From Caldimicrobium thiodismutans (lineage in GTDB: Bacteria; Desulfobacterota; Thermodesulfobacteria; Thermodesulfobacteriales; Thermodesulfobacteriaceae), in contig PNIE01000067.1 of NCBI GenBank assembly GCA_002877875.1, positions 1-13,089 on the forward strand: DNA of 13,089 bases. The letters run 5' to 3'. Shown piece by piece: positions 1 to 6,792 of this stretch (the first letter of the stretch is position 1; the number at the start of each line of letters is the position of its first letter). A program made the translations under genes and the position numbers. Under the pieces are notes generated by a model. That model did no database searches. It was not told the origin of the DNA and worked only from the letters and a program-made list of their open reading frames with translations.

Positions 1-149
1 TCAGAAAAAAAGATACCACAATTCTCACAGGACTTCATTTCTATTTTTAGGGCCTTAACTTTTTTTGTTATCCTTTGGAAGAAATTCTTTTTTCTTCTAT
101 AATACCAAAAAAATCCAAAGATGAGAAGAAAAATTATTAAAAGTTTCAT
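1..149 (-). CDS. Small membrane-anchored CxxC protein, PP0621-like (3' end outside window)
   Basis: Partial gene; 49 codons are visible and the rest lies left of the window. The start ATG (149-147) overlaps the folK TGA in an ATGA, which indicates translational coupling. The N-terminus is a single hydrophobic segment (about residues 2-17, MKLLIIFLLIFGFFWYY), followed by a basic stretch (RRKK) and a short Lys-rich linker. It then reaches a Cys pair at residues 41 and 44 (CENCGIFFS). An N-terminal membrane anchor followed closely by a CxxCG pair matches the small PP0621-type family of predicted metal-binding membrane proteins, whose function is not established. The family call is from recalled pattern only. 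The basic residues after the helix suggest that the Cys-pair part faces the cytoplasm. Confidence 0.55.
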   Translation of the reverse strand, partial: MKLLIIFLLIFGFFWYYRRKKNFFQRITKKVKALKIEMKSCENCGIFFS

Positions 150-652
150 ATTACTTTTTCTCCAAGGAGGGGAAGAATCTCTTGGCTTTCAAAAAGCCTT
201 TCTCTTTCTTTACAGAGCTCATAAATTTTCTTTCCAGAGAGGGGTTCACTAAAATTAGGAGCAATTTCACAAAGAGGGATCATTACAAAGGCTCTTTCAT
301 AGGCCCTTGGATGTGGGATCTGTAATATCTTGCCTTCTAAGGTTAAGTCTTCATAAAAGATAATATCTAAATCAATGGGTCTGTCAGTAAGCCTTTCCTC
401 TTTAATTCTTCCCATCAAAAACTCAATTTTTTTTAATTCCAAAAAGAGAGCATAGGGAGAAAGAGAGGTTTTAATTTGAATTACCATATTGAAAAATCTG
501 TTGGAAGTTTCAAAATATAAAGGAGCTGTTTCATAAATTTTAGATGTAGCTTCAATAAAGAGGGGAAGCCTTTTTAGTAACTGAATAGCCCTTTTTAGAT
601 TTTCTAAGCGGTCTCCTAAATTAGTTCCTAAGGAGAGATAAACTCTATTTAA
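146..652 (-). CDS. folK: 2-amino-4-hydroxy-6-hydroxymethyldihydropteridine pyrophosphokinase (HPPK), start codon unresolved
   Basis: HPPK transfers pyrophosphate from ATP to 6-hydroxymethyl-7,8-dihydropterin in folate synthesis, in the cytoplasm. The first in-frame ATG is at 487, but that would give only 113 residues and cut off the conserved N-terminus. Reading further upstream in the same frame gives RVYLSLGTNLGDR (about 646-608), the family's GSNLGDR start, then IYETAPLYFETSNRFFN, running directly into the ATG product. From 652 the protein is about 168 residues, normal for HPPK. The catalytic/ATP motif is RPIDLDIIFYED, with T-D in place of the usual G-P before the Arg. The later IPHPRAYERAFVMIPLCEIAP block is typical. 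No ATG, GTG or TTG exists between the in-frame TGA at 697-695 and 487. Translation may start at a rare codon such as ATT (691-689), or there may be a frameshift from dapL or a sequence error. The 652 boundary is therefore the limit of recognisable homology, not a proven start. Confidence 0.8.
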   Translation of the reverse strand, partial: LNRVYLSLGTNLGDRLENLKRAIQLLKRLPLFIEATSKIYETAPLYFETSNRFFNMVIQIKTSLSPYALFLELKKIEFLMGRIKEERLTDRPIDLDIIFYEDLTLEGKILQIPHPRAYERAFVMIPLCEIAPNFSEPLSGKKIYELCKERERLFESQEILPLLGEKVI

Positions 653-1809
653 TTTTTCAGGGTAGCAAGCCTTTTTATCGCCTCTTTTAATCTTTCAACC
701 CCAACAGTTAAAGCTATTCTAAAATAGCCCTCTCCAAAGGTTCCAAAACCATTACCTGGAGTTACAACTATAGCCAGTTCTTTTAAAAGTTTCTTACAGA
801 ATTCAGAAGAGGTATATCCCTCTGGGACTTTTACCCAGAGATAAAAGGTAGCCTTAGGAAGTTTAAATTCAAATCCAAGATTTTTAAGTTCTTTGCCAAG
901 AAAGTTTCTTCTTTCTTCAAAGACCTGTCTTAAGGGAGGAACAAGGGTTTCAAGATTAGAAAGGGCATAGGCTCCAGCCTCTTGAATAGCTGTAAAAACG
1001 CCCGAATCTATATTACTTTTTACCTTAGCAAGGCCCTGAACAATTTCTTTTTTCCCGCAGGCAAAACCAATTCTCCAACCTGTCATACAAAAGGTCTTGG
1101 AAAGGCTGTGGAATTCTATGGCAACCTCTTTGGCTCCCTCCACTTCAAAGATACTTAACGGCCTTTCTTCATAATAAAGCTCCACATAAGCTGCATCACA
1201 GGCCACCACAAAATCATATTTTTTCGCAAGCTTTATCGCCTCTTGGTAAAATTCTTTAGTAGCACAGGCTCCAGTGGGATTATTAGGATAATTCAGCCAA
1301 AGAATTTTGGTTTTTCTTAAAACCTCTTCTGGAATCCTTCCCAAATCTGGCAAAAATTCATTTTCCCAGGTAAGAGGCATATAGTAGGGTTCTCCATGGG
1401 TAAAGATAGTCCCCAGATGATAAACAGGATAGGCTGGATCAGGGCATAAAACTACATCCCCAGGATTAACAAAAGCTATAGGTAAATGGGCGATCCCCTC
1501 TTTTGAACCAATAAGGGCAAGTACTTCGCTTTCTGGGTCAAAACTCACACCAAAGCGCCTTTTCATATACTCAGCACAGGCTTTGCGGAAAAAAAGACTT
1601 CCTGGATTGGCAGGATATCGATGATTCTCAGGCTTTTCTAAAGCCCTTTGAGCCACTTCCACTATTTCCCTTGGAGTTGGAATATCAGGATCTCCTATCC
1701 CAAGATCAATGACATCAGCTCCTTCTTTTAACTTTTCATTTTTTAATCTATCAAGTTCTACAAAAAGATAAGGAGGAATCTTTTTTAACCTTTCAGAAAT
1801 CTCAACCAT
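649..1809 (-). CDS. dapL: LL-diaminopimelate aminotransferase
   Basis: PLP-dependent fold-type I aminotransferase that converts tetrahydrodipicolinate directly to LL-diaminopimelate using glutamate, the short route to lysine and peptidoglycan. The product is 386 residues. The DapL-type N-terminus (ERLKKIPPYLFVELD, DLGIGDPDIPTP, ENHRYP) distinguishes it from ordinary aspartate aminotransferases. Other marks are LIGSKEGIAH (99-108), NYPNNPTG (173-180), D205 with AAY, the PLP lysine K238 in SLSKTF, and R364 in GYFRIALT for substrate carboxylate. An in-frame ATG at 1878 would add 23 unlikely residues overlapping the upstream gene. The ATG at 1809 has AGGGGG six bases ahead and matches family starts, so I chose it. 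It lies 19 bp downstream of the inositol synthase gene, probably in the same transcript. The closest alternative would be another class I aminotransferase. Confidence 0.92.
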   Translation of the reverse strand: MVEISERLKKIPPYLFVELDRLKNEKLKEGADVIDLGIGDPDIPTPREIVEVAQRALEKPENHRYPANPGSLFFRKACAEYMKRRFGVSFDPESEVLALIGSKEGIAHLPIAFVNPGDVVLCPDPAYPVYHLGTIFTHGEPYYMPLTWENEFLPDLGRIPEEVLRKTKILWLNYPNNPTGACATKEFYQEAIKLAKKYDFVVACDAAYVELYYEERPLSIFEVEGAKEVAIEFHSLSKTFCMTGWRIGFACGKKEIVQGLAKVKSNIDSGVFTAIQEAGAYALSNLETLVPPLRQVFEERRNFLGKELKNLGFEFKLPKATFYLWVKVPEGYTSSEFCKKLLKELAIVVTPGNGFGTFGEGYFRIALTVGVERLKEAIKRLATLKN

Positions 1810-1828
1810 AAAAACCCCCTGGAAGATC

Positions 1829-2935
1829 TTATCTTTCTCTTTTTCCCTCAATAAATTCCAAAACCATCTCCCTGGCAAGGTGATCAGGAAATTGCTTAGG
1901 AGGATGTTTCATGGTATAGGCAGAAATAGAGATGAGAGGTCCTCCTATCCCTCGATCTTTAGCTAGTTTAGCACATCTAATAGCATCTATGGCAGATCCT
2001 GCTGAATTTGGAGAATCCTCTACCTCAAGTTTTACCTCAACAGACATCGGAACACCACCAAAATGTTCTCCCTCTAAACGAATGTAGGCAATTTTTCTAT
2101 CCTTGAGCCAAGGCACCCAGTCAGAAGGTCCTATGTGAATATTTTCCCAACCAAGGTCATAAGGAATAAGGCTTAAAACTGCCTCAGTTTTAGAAATTTT
2201 TTTGGTATTAAGCCTTCCCCTCTCAAGCATATTAAGAAAATCCGTATTTCCTCCAAAATTAAGTTGATAGGTTCTCTTTATGGGGATGCCTCTGTCAACA
2301 AAAAGCTGTACAAGGGCCCTATGTAAAATAGTTGCTCCAAGCTGACTTTTTATATCATCTCCTACTGCAGGTACTCCCTCTTTTTCAAAACGAGCTCCCC
2401 ATTCAGGATCAGAGACAATAAAGGTTGGCATAGCATTCACAAAAGCAACCCCTGCTTTTAGACAGGCCTCTGCATAAAATCTTGCTGCCTTCTCTGAACC
2501 AACAGGTACATAACTTATCAAAACATCTGCCTTAGCCTCCTTTAAAACAGAAACCACATCCTCAAGATCATCTTCTTTCTCGTCAGCCAGAACAAAGCTT
2601 TTCTCAGGAGGATAATCTTTCATATGGGGAGCATAACCATCACTTATCTTTCCCATACGAACCTTTACCCCAAGTTTGGGTACCTCAGGGTAGAAAACGG
2701 AAGTACAATTAGGAGGGGCAAAGATAGCCTCTGAGACATCCCTTCCAACCTTTCTGGCATCAATATCCCAAGCTGCAACGATTTCAATATCAGAAGGCTT
2801 ATATCCCCCTACCTCAGGAAACATAATACCCTTAATCTCTTCTAAAGACTTGTCTTTATAATAAAAAATTCCTTGAACAAGTGAACTTGCACAATTTCCC
2901 ACTCCCACAATGGCAAGTCTTACCTTCTTGGACAT
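1829..2935 (-). CDS. ino1: Inositol-3-phosphate synthase (myo-inositol-1-phosphate synthase)
   Basis: NAD-dependent cytoplasmic enzyme that isomerises glucose 6-phosphate to 1L-myo-inositol 1-phosphate. The 368 residues begin with an NAD-binding Rossmann glycine motif (VGVGNCASSL, 10-19). Family blocks follow: SYVPVGSEKAARFYAEA (141-157), GDDIKSQLGATILHR (192-206), NFGGNTDFLNM (226-236), and SPNSAGSAIDAIRCAKLA (308-325), with GGPL at 331. The length matches the short bacterial/archaeal form rather than the ~530-residue eukaryotic form. GGGAGGAAAG lies just ahead of the ATG, a strong ribosome binding site. It follows gyrA after 61 bp, where a possible promoter lies. In thermophiles the product commonly feeds di-myo-inositol phosphate, a heat-protective solute, or inositol lipids. 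The next enzymes of either route are not in this window, so the end product is unknown. Confidence 0.9.
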   Translation of the reverse strand: MSKKVRLAIVGVGNCASSLVQGIFYYKDKSLEEIKGIMFPEVGGYKPSDIEIVAAWDIDARKVGRDVSEAIFAPPNCTSVFYPEVPKLGVKVRMGKISDGYAPHMKDYPPEKSFVLADEKEDDLEDVVSVLKEAKADVLISYVPVGSEKAARFYAEACLKAGVAFVNAMPTFIVSDPEWGARFEKEGVPAVGDDIKSQLGATILHRALVQLFVDRGIPIKRTYQLNFGGNTDFLNMLERGRLNTKKISKTEAVLSLIPYDLGWENIHIGPSDWVPWLKDRKIAYIRLEGEHFGGVPMSVEVKLEVEDSPNSAGSAIDAIRCAKLAKDRGIGGPLISISAYTMKHPPKQFPDHLAREMVLEFIEGKRER

Positions 2936-2966
2936 TTTTTCTTTCCTCCCGAATAAATTCTTTTAA

Positions 2967-2994
2967 AAAATAACATATTTTTTTTCTCTGACAA
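2967..2994 (-). promoter_or_regulatory. Possible internal promoter ahead of ino1-dapL-folK
   Basis: On the minus strand TTGTCA (2994-2989, five of six bases of the -35 consensus) is followed after 16 bases by TATTTT (2972-2967, four of six). It sits in the only sizeable gap inside the long gene run (61 bp between gyrA and the inositol synthase), immediately after the gyrA stop codon. The region is very AT-rich, so chance matches are easy. Confidence 0.35.
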
Positions 2995-2996
2995 TT

Positions 2997-5399
2997 TTAT
3001 TCCTTAGTTTTTAAAGATATTTTGGCAAGGCCTGAGACCATCTCTCCAGGCAAAAGACTTATAAGTCTTACTCCCTTAGTGTTTCTTCCCTGAAAAGGTA
3101 TCTGGTTTTCCTCTATTCTTATAACTTTCCCCGAAGAGGCAAAAATTAAAACCTCATCTCCCTCCTTCAAAATCAAACCACCTGCAAGCCCCCCTGTTTT
3201 ATCAGTTAAATCATGGACAGCAATCCCTTTGCCACCTCTTCCCTGGATACGAAATTCTTTTATAGGAGTCTTTTTTCCAAAACCCTTTTCTGTAATCGTA
3301 AATAAATAGGCCCCTTCCTCTACCTTAAGAAGGGAAATAACCTCATCTTTTTCCTCTAATTTTATGCCAATAACACCTTCGGCCTGTCTTCCCATAGCTC
3401 TCACTTCCTCTTCCTTAAAATGTAAGGCAAGCCCCTTTCTAGTAATAAGAATAAGGCTCTCTCCTTCGCTGATAATTGTTCCATCTATAAGAGAATCTTC
3501 TGCTTTAAGGCTTATAATTATACTTCCACTTTTTCTTAGCCCTTTTAATTCCTCAAGAGAGACCTTTTTTACTATTCCTTTTTTTGTAACCAAAAAAAGA
3601 TAGCCTTCCTTTTCAAAGGGAAGAAGAAAAGAAAGGGTCCCTTCAAAGGTAGGTAAAAAATTTTTAAGGTGAGTGCCCTTGACTTGTCTACTAGAAAAAG
3701 GAATTTGTTTCAAATCCAAAGGATAAACCTTCCCCTCTTTAGTAAAAACAAGAACTTCTCCTTCTGAAACCATCTGTAGAGCTCTTTTTAACATTTCCTC
3801 TCCAGTAAAGACAGAAACTCCCTTTCCTCCTCTTTTTTGAGCTGAAAATTGCTCAAGAGAAAGCTTCCTGAGATATCCCTCTTCACTTATAATAAGAAGC
3901 ACCTCTTCAACAGGCCTTTCTTCCTCTATAGCCTCTACGTCCCTTTCAAGAATCTGAGTCCTTCTTTCGTCTCCATATTTTTCTTTTATCTCCTTTAATT
4001 CCTCTTCAAGGACTGTAAGAAGAGTTGGCTCATGGGTTAAAATCTTTTCATAATAACTTATGGCCCTTTGCAACTCTTCATATTCAAGTAAAATCTTTTC
4101 CCTTTCAAGAGCAGTAAGCCTTTGAAGCCTTAAGTTTAAAATCTCTTGCGCTTGAATCTCAGTAAATCCAAATTGCTGCATTAACCTATCTTTAGCTGTT
4201 TTAGGAGTGTCTGAACTTTTGATAAGTTCAATGATTTCATCCAGATGTTGCAAAGCTTTTAAAAAGCCTTCGAGAATGTGCGCCCTCTCCCGAGCTTTTT
4301 TTAAGTCATACTGAGTGCGTCGAATAATAACGGTTTTTCTCCAATTGAGAAAGTGCTGTAACATTTCCTTAAGATTGAGAACCTCTGGACGCCCTTGAAC
4401 TAAGGCCAAAAAGATAATTCCAAAACTAGTCTCAAGGGGAGTCAAAGAAAAAAGCTCTCTGGCTACAGTATGAGGTGCCTGAGACCACTCCTTTTTTAGT
4501 TCAACTACAACTCTAATACCCTCTCTATCAGATTCATCTCTTATATCAGCAATTCCCTCTATTCTTTTATCCCTAACAAGCTCAGCTATCCTCTCAACTA
4601 CTTTGGCCTTATTTACTTGATAGGGTATTTCCGTAAAAACAAGCTTTACTTTCTCCTTTTCCCTTTCAATCTTATATTTGGCACGAAGCTTTATGATTCC
4701 CTTCCCAGTTTCATAGGCCTTTTTTATACCTTCTGTCCCAACAATATAAGCTCCTGTAGGGAAATCAGGACCTTTAATATATTGCATCAATTCATCAACA
4801 GTTAGCTCTGGATTTCTTAAAAGAGCAATTAGAGCCTCAACTACTTCTGTAAGATTATGAGGGGGAATGTTGGTTGCCATTCCAACAGCAATACCAGAAG
4901 AGCCATTGATAAGAAGATTGGGAATTCTTGAGGGGAGAACCACAGGTTCTTTAAGGGTGTTGTCATAATTAGGCACCATTTCGACCGTCTCTTTTTCAAG
5001 GTCTGCAAGAAGCTCATGAGCAAGACGGGTAAGCCTAACCTCGGTATAACGCATCTGCGCTGGGGCATCGCCATCAATAGAGCCGAAATTCCCTTGCCCA
5101 TCAATAAGAGGATATCTCATTGTAAAATCCTGAGCCGTACGCACGATGGCCTCATAAACAGGCATATCTCCATGAGGATGATACTTTCCAATAACTTCTC
5201 CTACCACTCTTGCACTTTTTCTGTAAGGTTTATTCCAATCATTTCCGGTTTCATACATAGCATAAAGGATTCGCCTCTGAACAGGCTTAAGCCCATCCCT
5301 TACATCAGGGAGAGCCCTGCCTACAATAACACTCATGGCATAATCAAGATAACTCTCTTTGAGCTCATCCTCTAAGGCTACTACAATAACTTCACCCAT
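2997..5399 (-). CDS. gyrA: DNA gyrase subunit A
   Basis: Breakage-reunion subunit of the A2B2 type II topoisomerase that introduces negative supercoils; gyrB is not in this window. The 800 residues start with the conserved LKESYLDYAMSVIVGRALPDVRDGL. The active-site tyrosine is Y118 in AQMRYTE, and GQGNFGSIDGD (101-111) precedes it. The C-terminal domain has the GyrA box at 521-527 (QKRGGKG), which marks gyrase rather than topoisomerase IV, and a second similar loop QGRGGKG at 719-725. Compared with E. coli (875 residues) the acidic C-terminal tail is absent. In the quinolone-contact helix the usual GDSAVYD reads GDMPVYE (77-83), so the Ser83- and Asp87-equivalent positions are Met and Glu. 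The start ATG has GAGGGG a few bases upstream and lies 12 bp after plsC. Confidence 0.97.
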   Translation of the reverse strand: MGEVIVVALEDELKESYLDYAMSVIVGRALPDVRDGLKPVQRRILYAMYETGNDWNKPYRKSARVVGEVIGKYHPHGDMPVYEAIVRTAQDFTMRYPLIDGQGNFGSIDGDAPAQMRYTEVRLTRLAHELLADLEKETVEMVPNYDNTLKEPVVLPSRIPNLLINGSSGIAVGMATNIPPHNLTEVVEALIALLRNPELTVDELMQYIKGPDFPTGAYIVGTEGIKKAYETGKGIIKLRAKYKIEREKEKVKLVFTEIPYQVNKAKVVERIAELVRDKRIEGIADIRDESDREGIRVVVELKKEWSQAPHTVARELFSLTPLETSFGIIFLALVQGRPEVLNLKEMLQHFLNWRKTVIIRRTQYDLKKARERAHILEGFLKALQHLDEIIELIKSSDTPKTAKDRLMQQFGFTEIQAQEILNLRLQRLTALEREKILLEYEELQRAISYYEKILTHEPTLLTVLEEELKEIKEKYGDERRTQILERDVEAIEEERPVEEVLLIISEEGYLRKLSLEQFSAQKRGGKGVSVFTGEEMLKRALQMVSEGEVLVFTKEGKVYPLDLKQIPFSSRQVKGTHLKNFLPTFEGTLSFLLPFEKEGYLFLVTKKGIVKKVSLEELKGLRKSGSIIISLKAEDSLIDGTIISEGESLILITRKGLALHFKEEEVRAMGRQAEGVIGIKLEEKDEVISLLKVEEGAYLFTITEKGFGKKTPIKEFRIQGRGGKGIAVHDLTDKTGGLAGGLILKEGDEVLIFASSGKVIRIEENQIPFQGRNTKGVRLISLLPGEMVSGLAKISLKTKE

Positions 5400-5411
5400 C
5401 TTTAGCCCCTC

Positions 5412-6128
5412 TTAAAATTTGATTTTTTCAAGACCCTGCTCTATAGCCTCCCTCACTTTTTCTAAAAGTAAATACTTATCCTTTAGAGTAAGACCGGAAA
5501 CATCAATAACCGGACCAATATAAACCCTTACCTCCCTTTCCTTTAATCTCATCCAGAGACTACCCTTAGAAAGGATATAATGAGTACCCCAAATGGCAAC
5601 AGGACAAACGGAAACCCCAGCCTTTATGGGAATAAGAAACCCTCCAATCTTAAAAGGTAAAAGCTCTCCTGTTTTACTCCTTGTACCCTCTGGAAAAACT
5701 ATTAGTGAGTATCCCTCCTTTAATTTTTCCACACAGGCAAGCAAACTTTTTAATCCTTCCTTAGGGTCTTCTCTCTCAACAGGAATATAACCAAGCGCCT
5801 TTATTCCCCACCCGAAAAAGGGAATCTCAAAAAGACTCTTTTTGGCAAGAAAACGTATATTGTAATCCTTTAATACACTTTCAAGAACAGGTATATCAAG
5901 CTGACTTTGATGATTACACATAAAAACATAATTTTTTCCCTTCTCAGGCCACCTTTCTACCAAAACCCTAATTTTTATTCCGAGTATCTTTAGCAAAAGT
6001 TCACACCAAATTCGAGCCAAAAAGTGCTTCTTCGTAATGATAGCAAGGGTTCCAAAGATAGGAACTGTTAGTAAAACATAAATCCACAAAAGAAAGTTTC
6101 TAAAAATTTCGAGAAGTTTGGGAAACAT
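5412..6128 (-). CDS. plsC: 1-acyl-sn-glycerol-3-phosphate acyltransferase (lysophosphatidic acid acyltransferase)
   Basis: Membrane enzyme that adds the second acyl chain to lysophosphatidic acid, giving phosphatidic acid for phospholipid synthesis. The 238 residues have a hydrophobic N-terminal helix (about 13-31). The catalytic HX4D motif follows (NHQSQLD, H73 and D78), then block II GYIPVERED (113-121) with the phosphate-binding Arg, the FPEGTR motif (145-150), and the proline block CPVAIWG (175-181). The order and spacing match the PlsC family and the length is normal. It begins one base after the trpG stop codon, with no clear ribosome binding site of its own, so translation is probably coupled to trpG. 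gyrA follows after 12 bp. The acyl donor (acyl-ACP or acyl-CoA) cannot be read from the sequence. Confidence 0.92.
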   Translation of the reverse strand: MFPKLLEIFRNFLLWIYVLLTVPIFGTLAIITKKHFLARIWCELLLKILGIKIRVLVERWPEKGKNYVFMCNHQSQLDIPVLESVLKDYNIRFLAKKSLFEIPFFGWGIKALGYIPVEREDPKEGLKSLLACVEKLKEGYSLIVFPEGTRSKTGELLPFKIGGFLIPIKAGVSVCPVAIWGTHYILSKGSLWMRLKEREVRVYIGPVIDVSGLTLKDKYLLLEKVREAIEQGLEKIKF

Positions 6129-6129
6129 T

Positions 6130-6792
6130 TCAGTATGAAAGGAAATTTTTTAAAAGCCTAACTCCTTCTGGGATTTCATCGCTGTTAAAATCCCATTCAA
6201 TAGGTGGTTTCTTTAGTTTAGTCCAGGTGGAAAGGGAAGTTCCAATAGACTCAGGATGGAACTGAACCCCTTCAAGAGGATAAATCTTATGTCTCAGCCC
6301 CATAATTTCTCCATCTTCGCTTCTTGCAGTAATCTCAAAATCAGAAGGAAGGGTTTCGGGATCTACAGCAAGAGAATGATAGCGCATAGCAGAAAAGGGA
6401 TTGGGAAGTCCCAGAAAAACTCCTCTTCCATCATGATAAATCTGGGAGGCCTTACCATGCATAAGTCTTTTTGCTCTTATAATTTTTCCTCCAAAGGCAT
6501 AGGCAATGCATTGATGCCCAAGGCAAACTCCAAGAATGGGAATTTTTCCTGAAAAAGCCCTTATTATTTCTACAGAAAGCCCTGATTCTTTGGGAGTGCA
6601 AGGCCCGGGAGAAATAATTATATGGGTAGGAGTAAGATTTTTTACCTCTTTAAGGGTTATTTCATCATTACGAAAAACTAATATTTCTCCCTGCCAGAGC
6701 CTTTCTACCATAATTCCCACAAGTTGAACAAGATTATACGTGAAGGAATCATAATTATCAATCACAAGAACTTTTTTAAGGGGTTTTTTCAT
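6130..6792 (-). CDS. trpG: Anthranilate synthase component II (glutamine amidotransferase subunit)
   Basis: Class I glutamine amidotransferase that hydrolyses glutamine and passes ammonia to TrpE for anthranilate synthesis. The 220 residues start with the typical IDNYDSFTYNLVQ (11-23), then SPGPCTP (61-67), the nucleophile C90 in GVCLGHQ, the MRYHSLAV block (136-143), and the catalytic pair H179 and E181 in QFHPES. The family usually runs to about 190 residues and goes from HPES straight to the terminal helix. Here about 25 residues (184-208, rich in Thr, Trp and Pro) intervene before GVRLLKNFL. The ATG overlaps the trpE stop as ATGA. PabA is nearly indistinguishable from TrpG by sequence; the adjacent TrpE decides the call, although a shared role in p-aminobenzoate synthesis is possible. 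Confidence 0.9.
   Translation of the reverse strand: MKKPLKKVLVIDNYDSFTYNLVQLVGIMVERLWQGEILVFRNDEITLKEVKNLTPTHIIISPGPCTPKESGLSVEIIRAFSGKIPILGVCLGHQCIAYAFGGKIIRAKRLMHGKASQIYHDGRGVFLGLPNPFSAMRYHSLAVDPETLPSDFEITARSEDGEIMGLRHKIYPLEGVQFHPESIGTSLSTWTKLKKPPIEWDFNSDEIPEGVRLLKNFLSY

Noticed and set aside
1810..1878. Upstream ATG adding 23 residues to DapL
   Set aside because: It overlaps the inositol synthase gene, has no family match in the extra residues, and the ATG at 1809 has a strong ribosome binding site at the family start.
2997..5399. Topoisomerase IV subunit A (ParC) instead of GyrA
   Set aside because: A full-length C-terminal domain with a GyrA box (QKRGGKG) is present.
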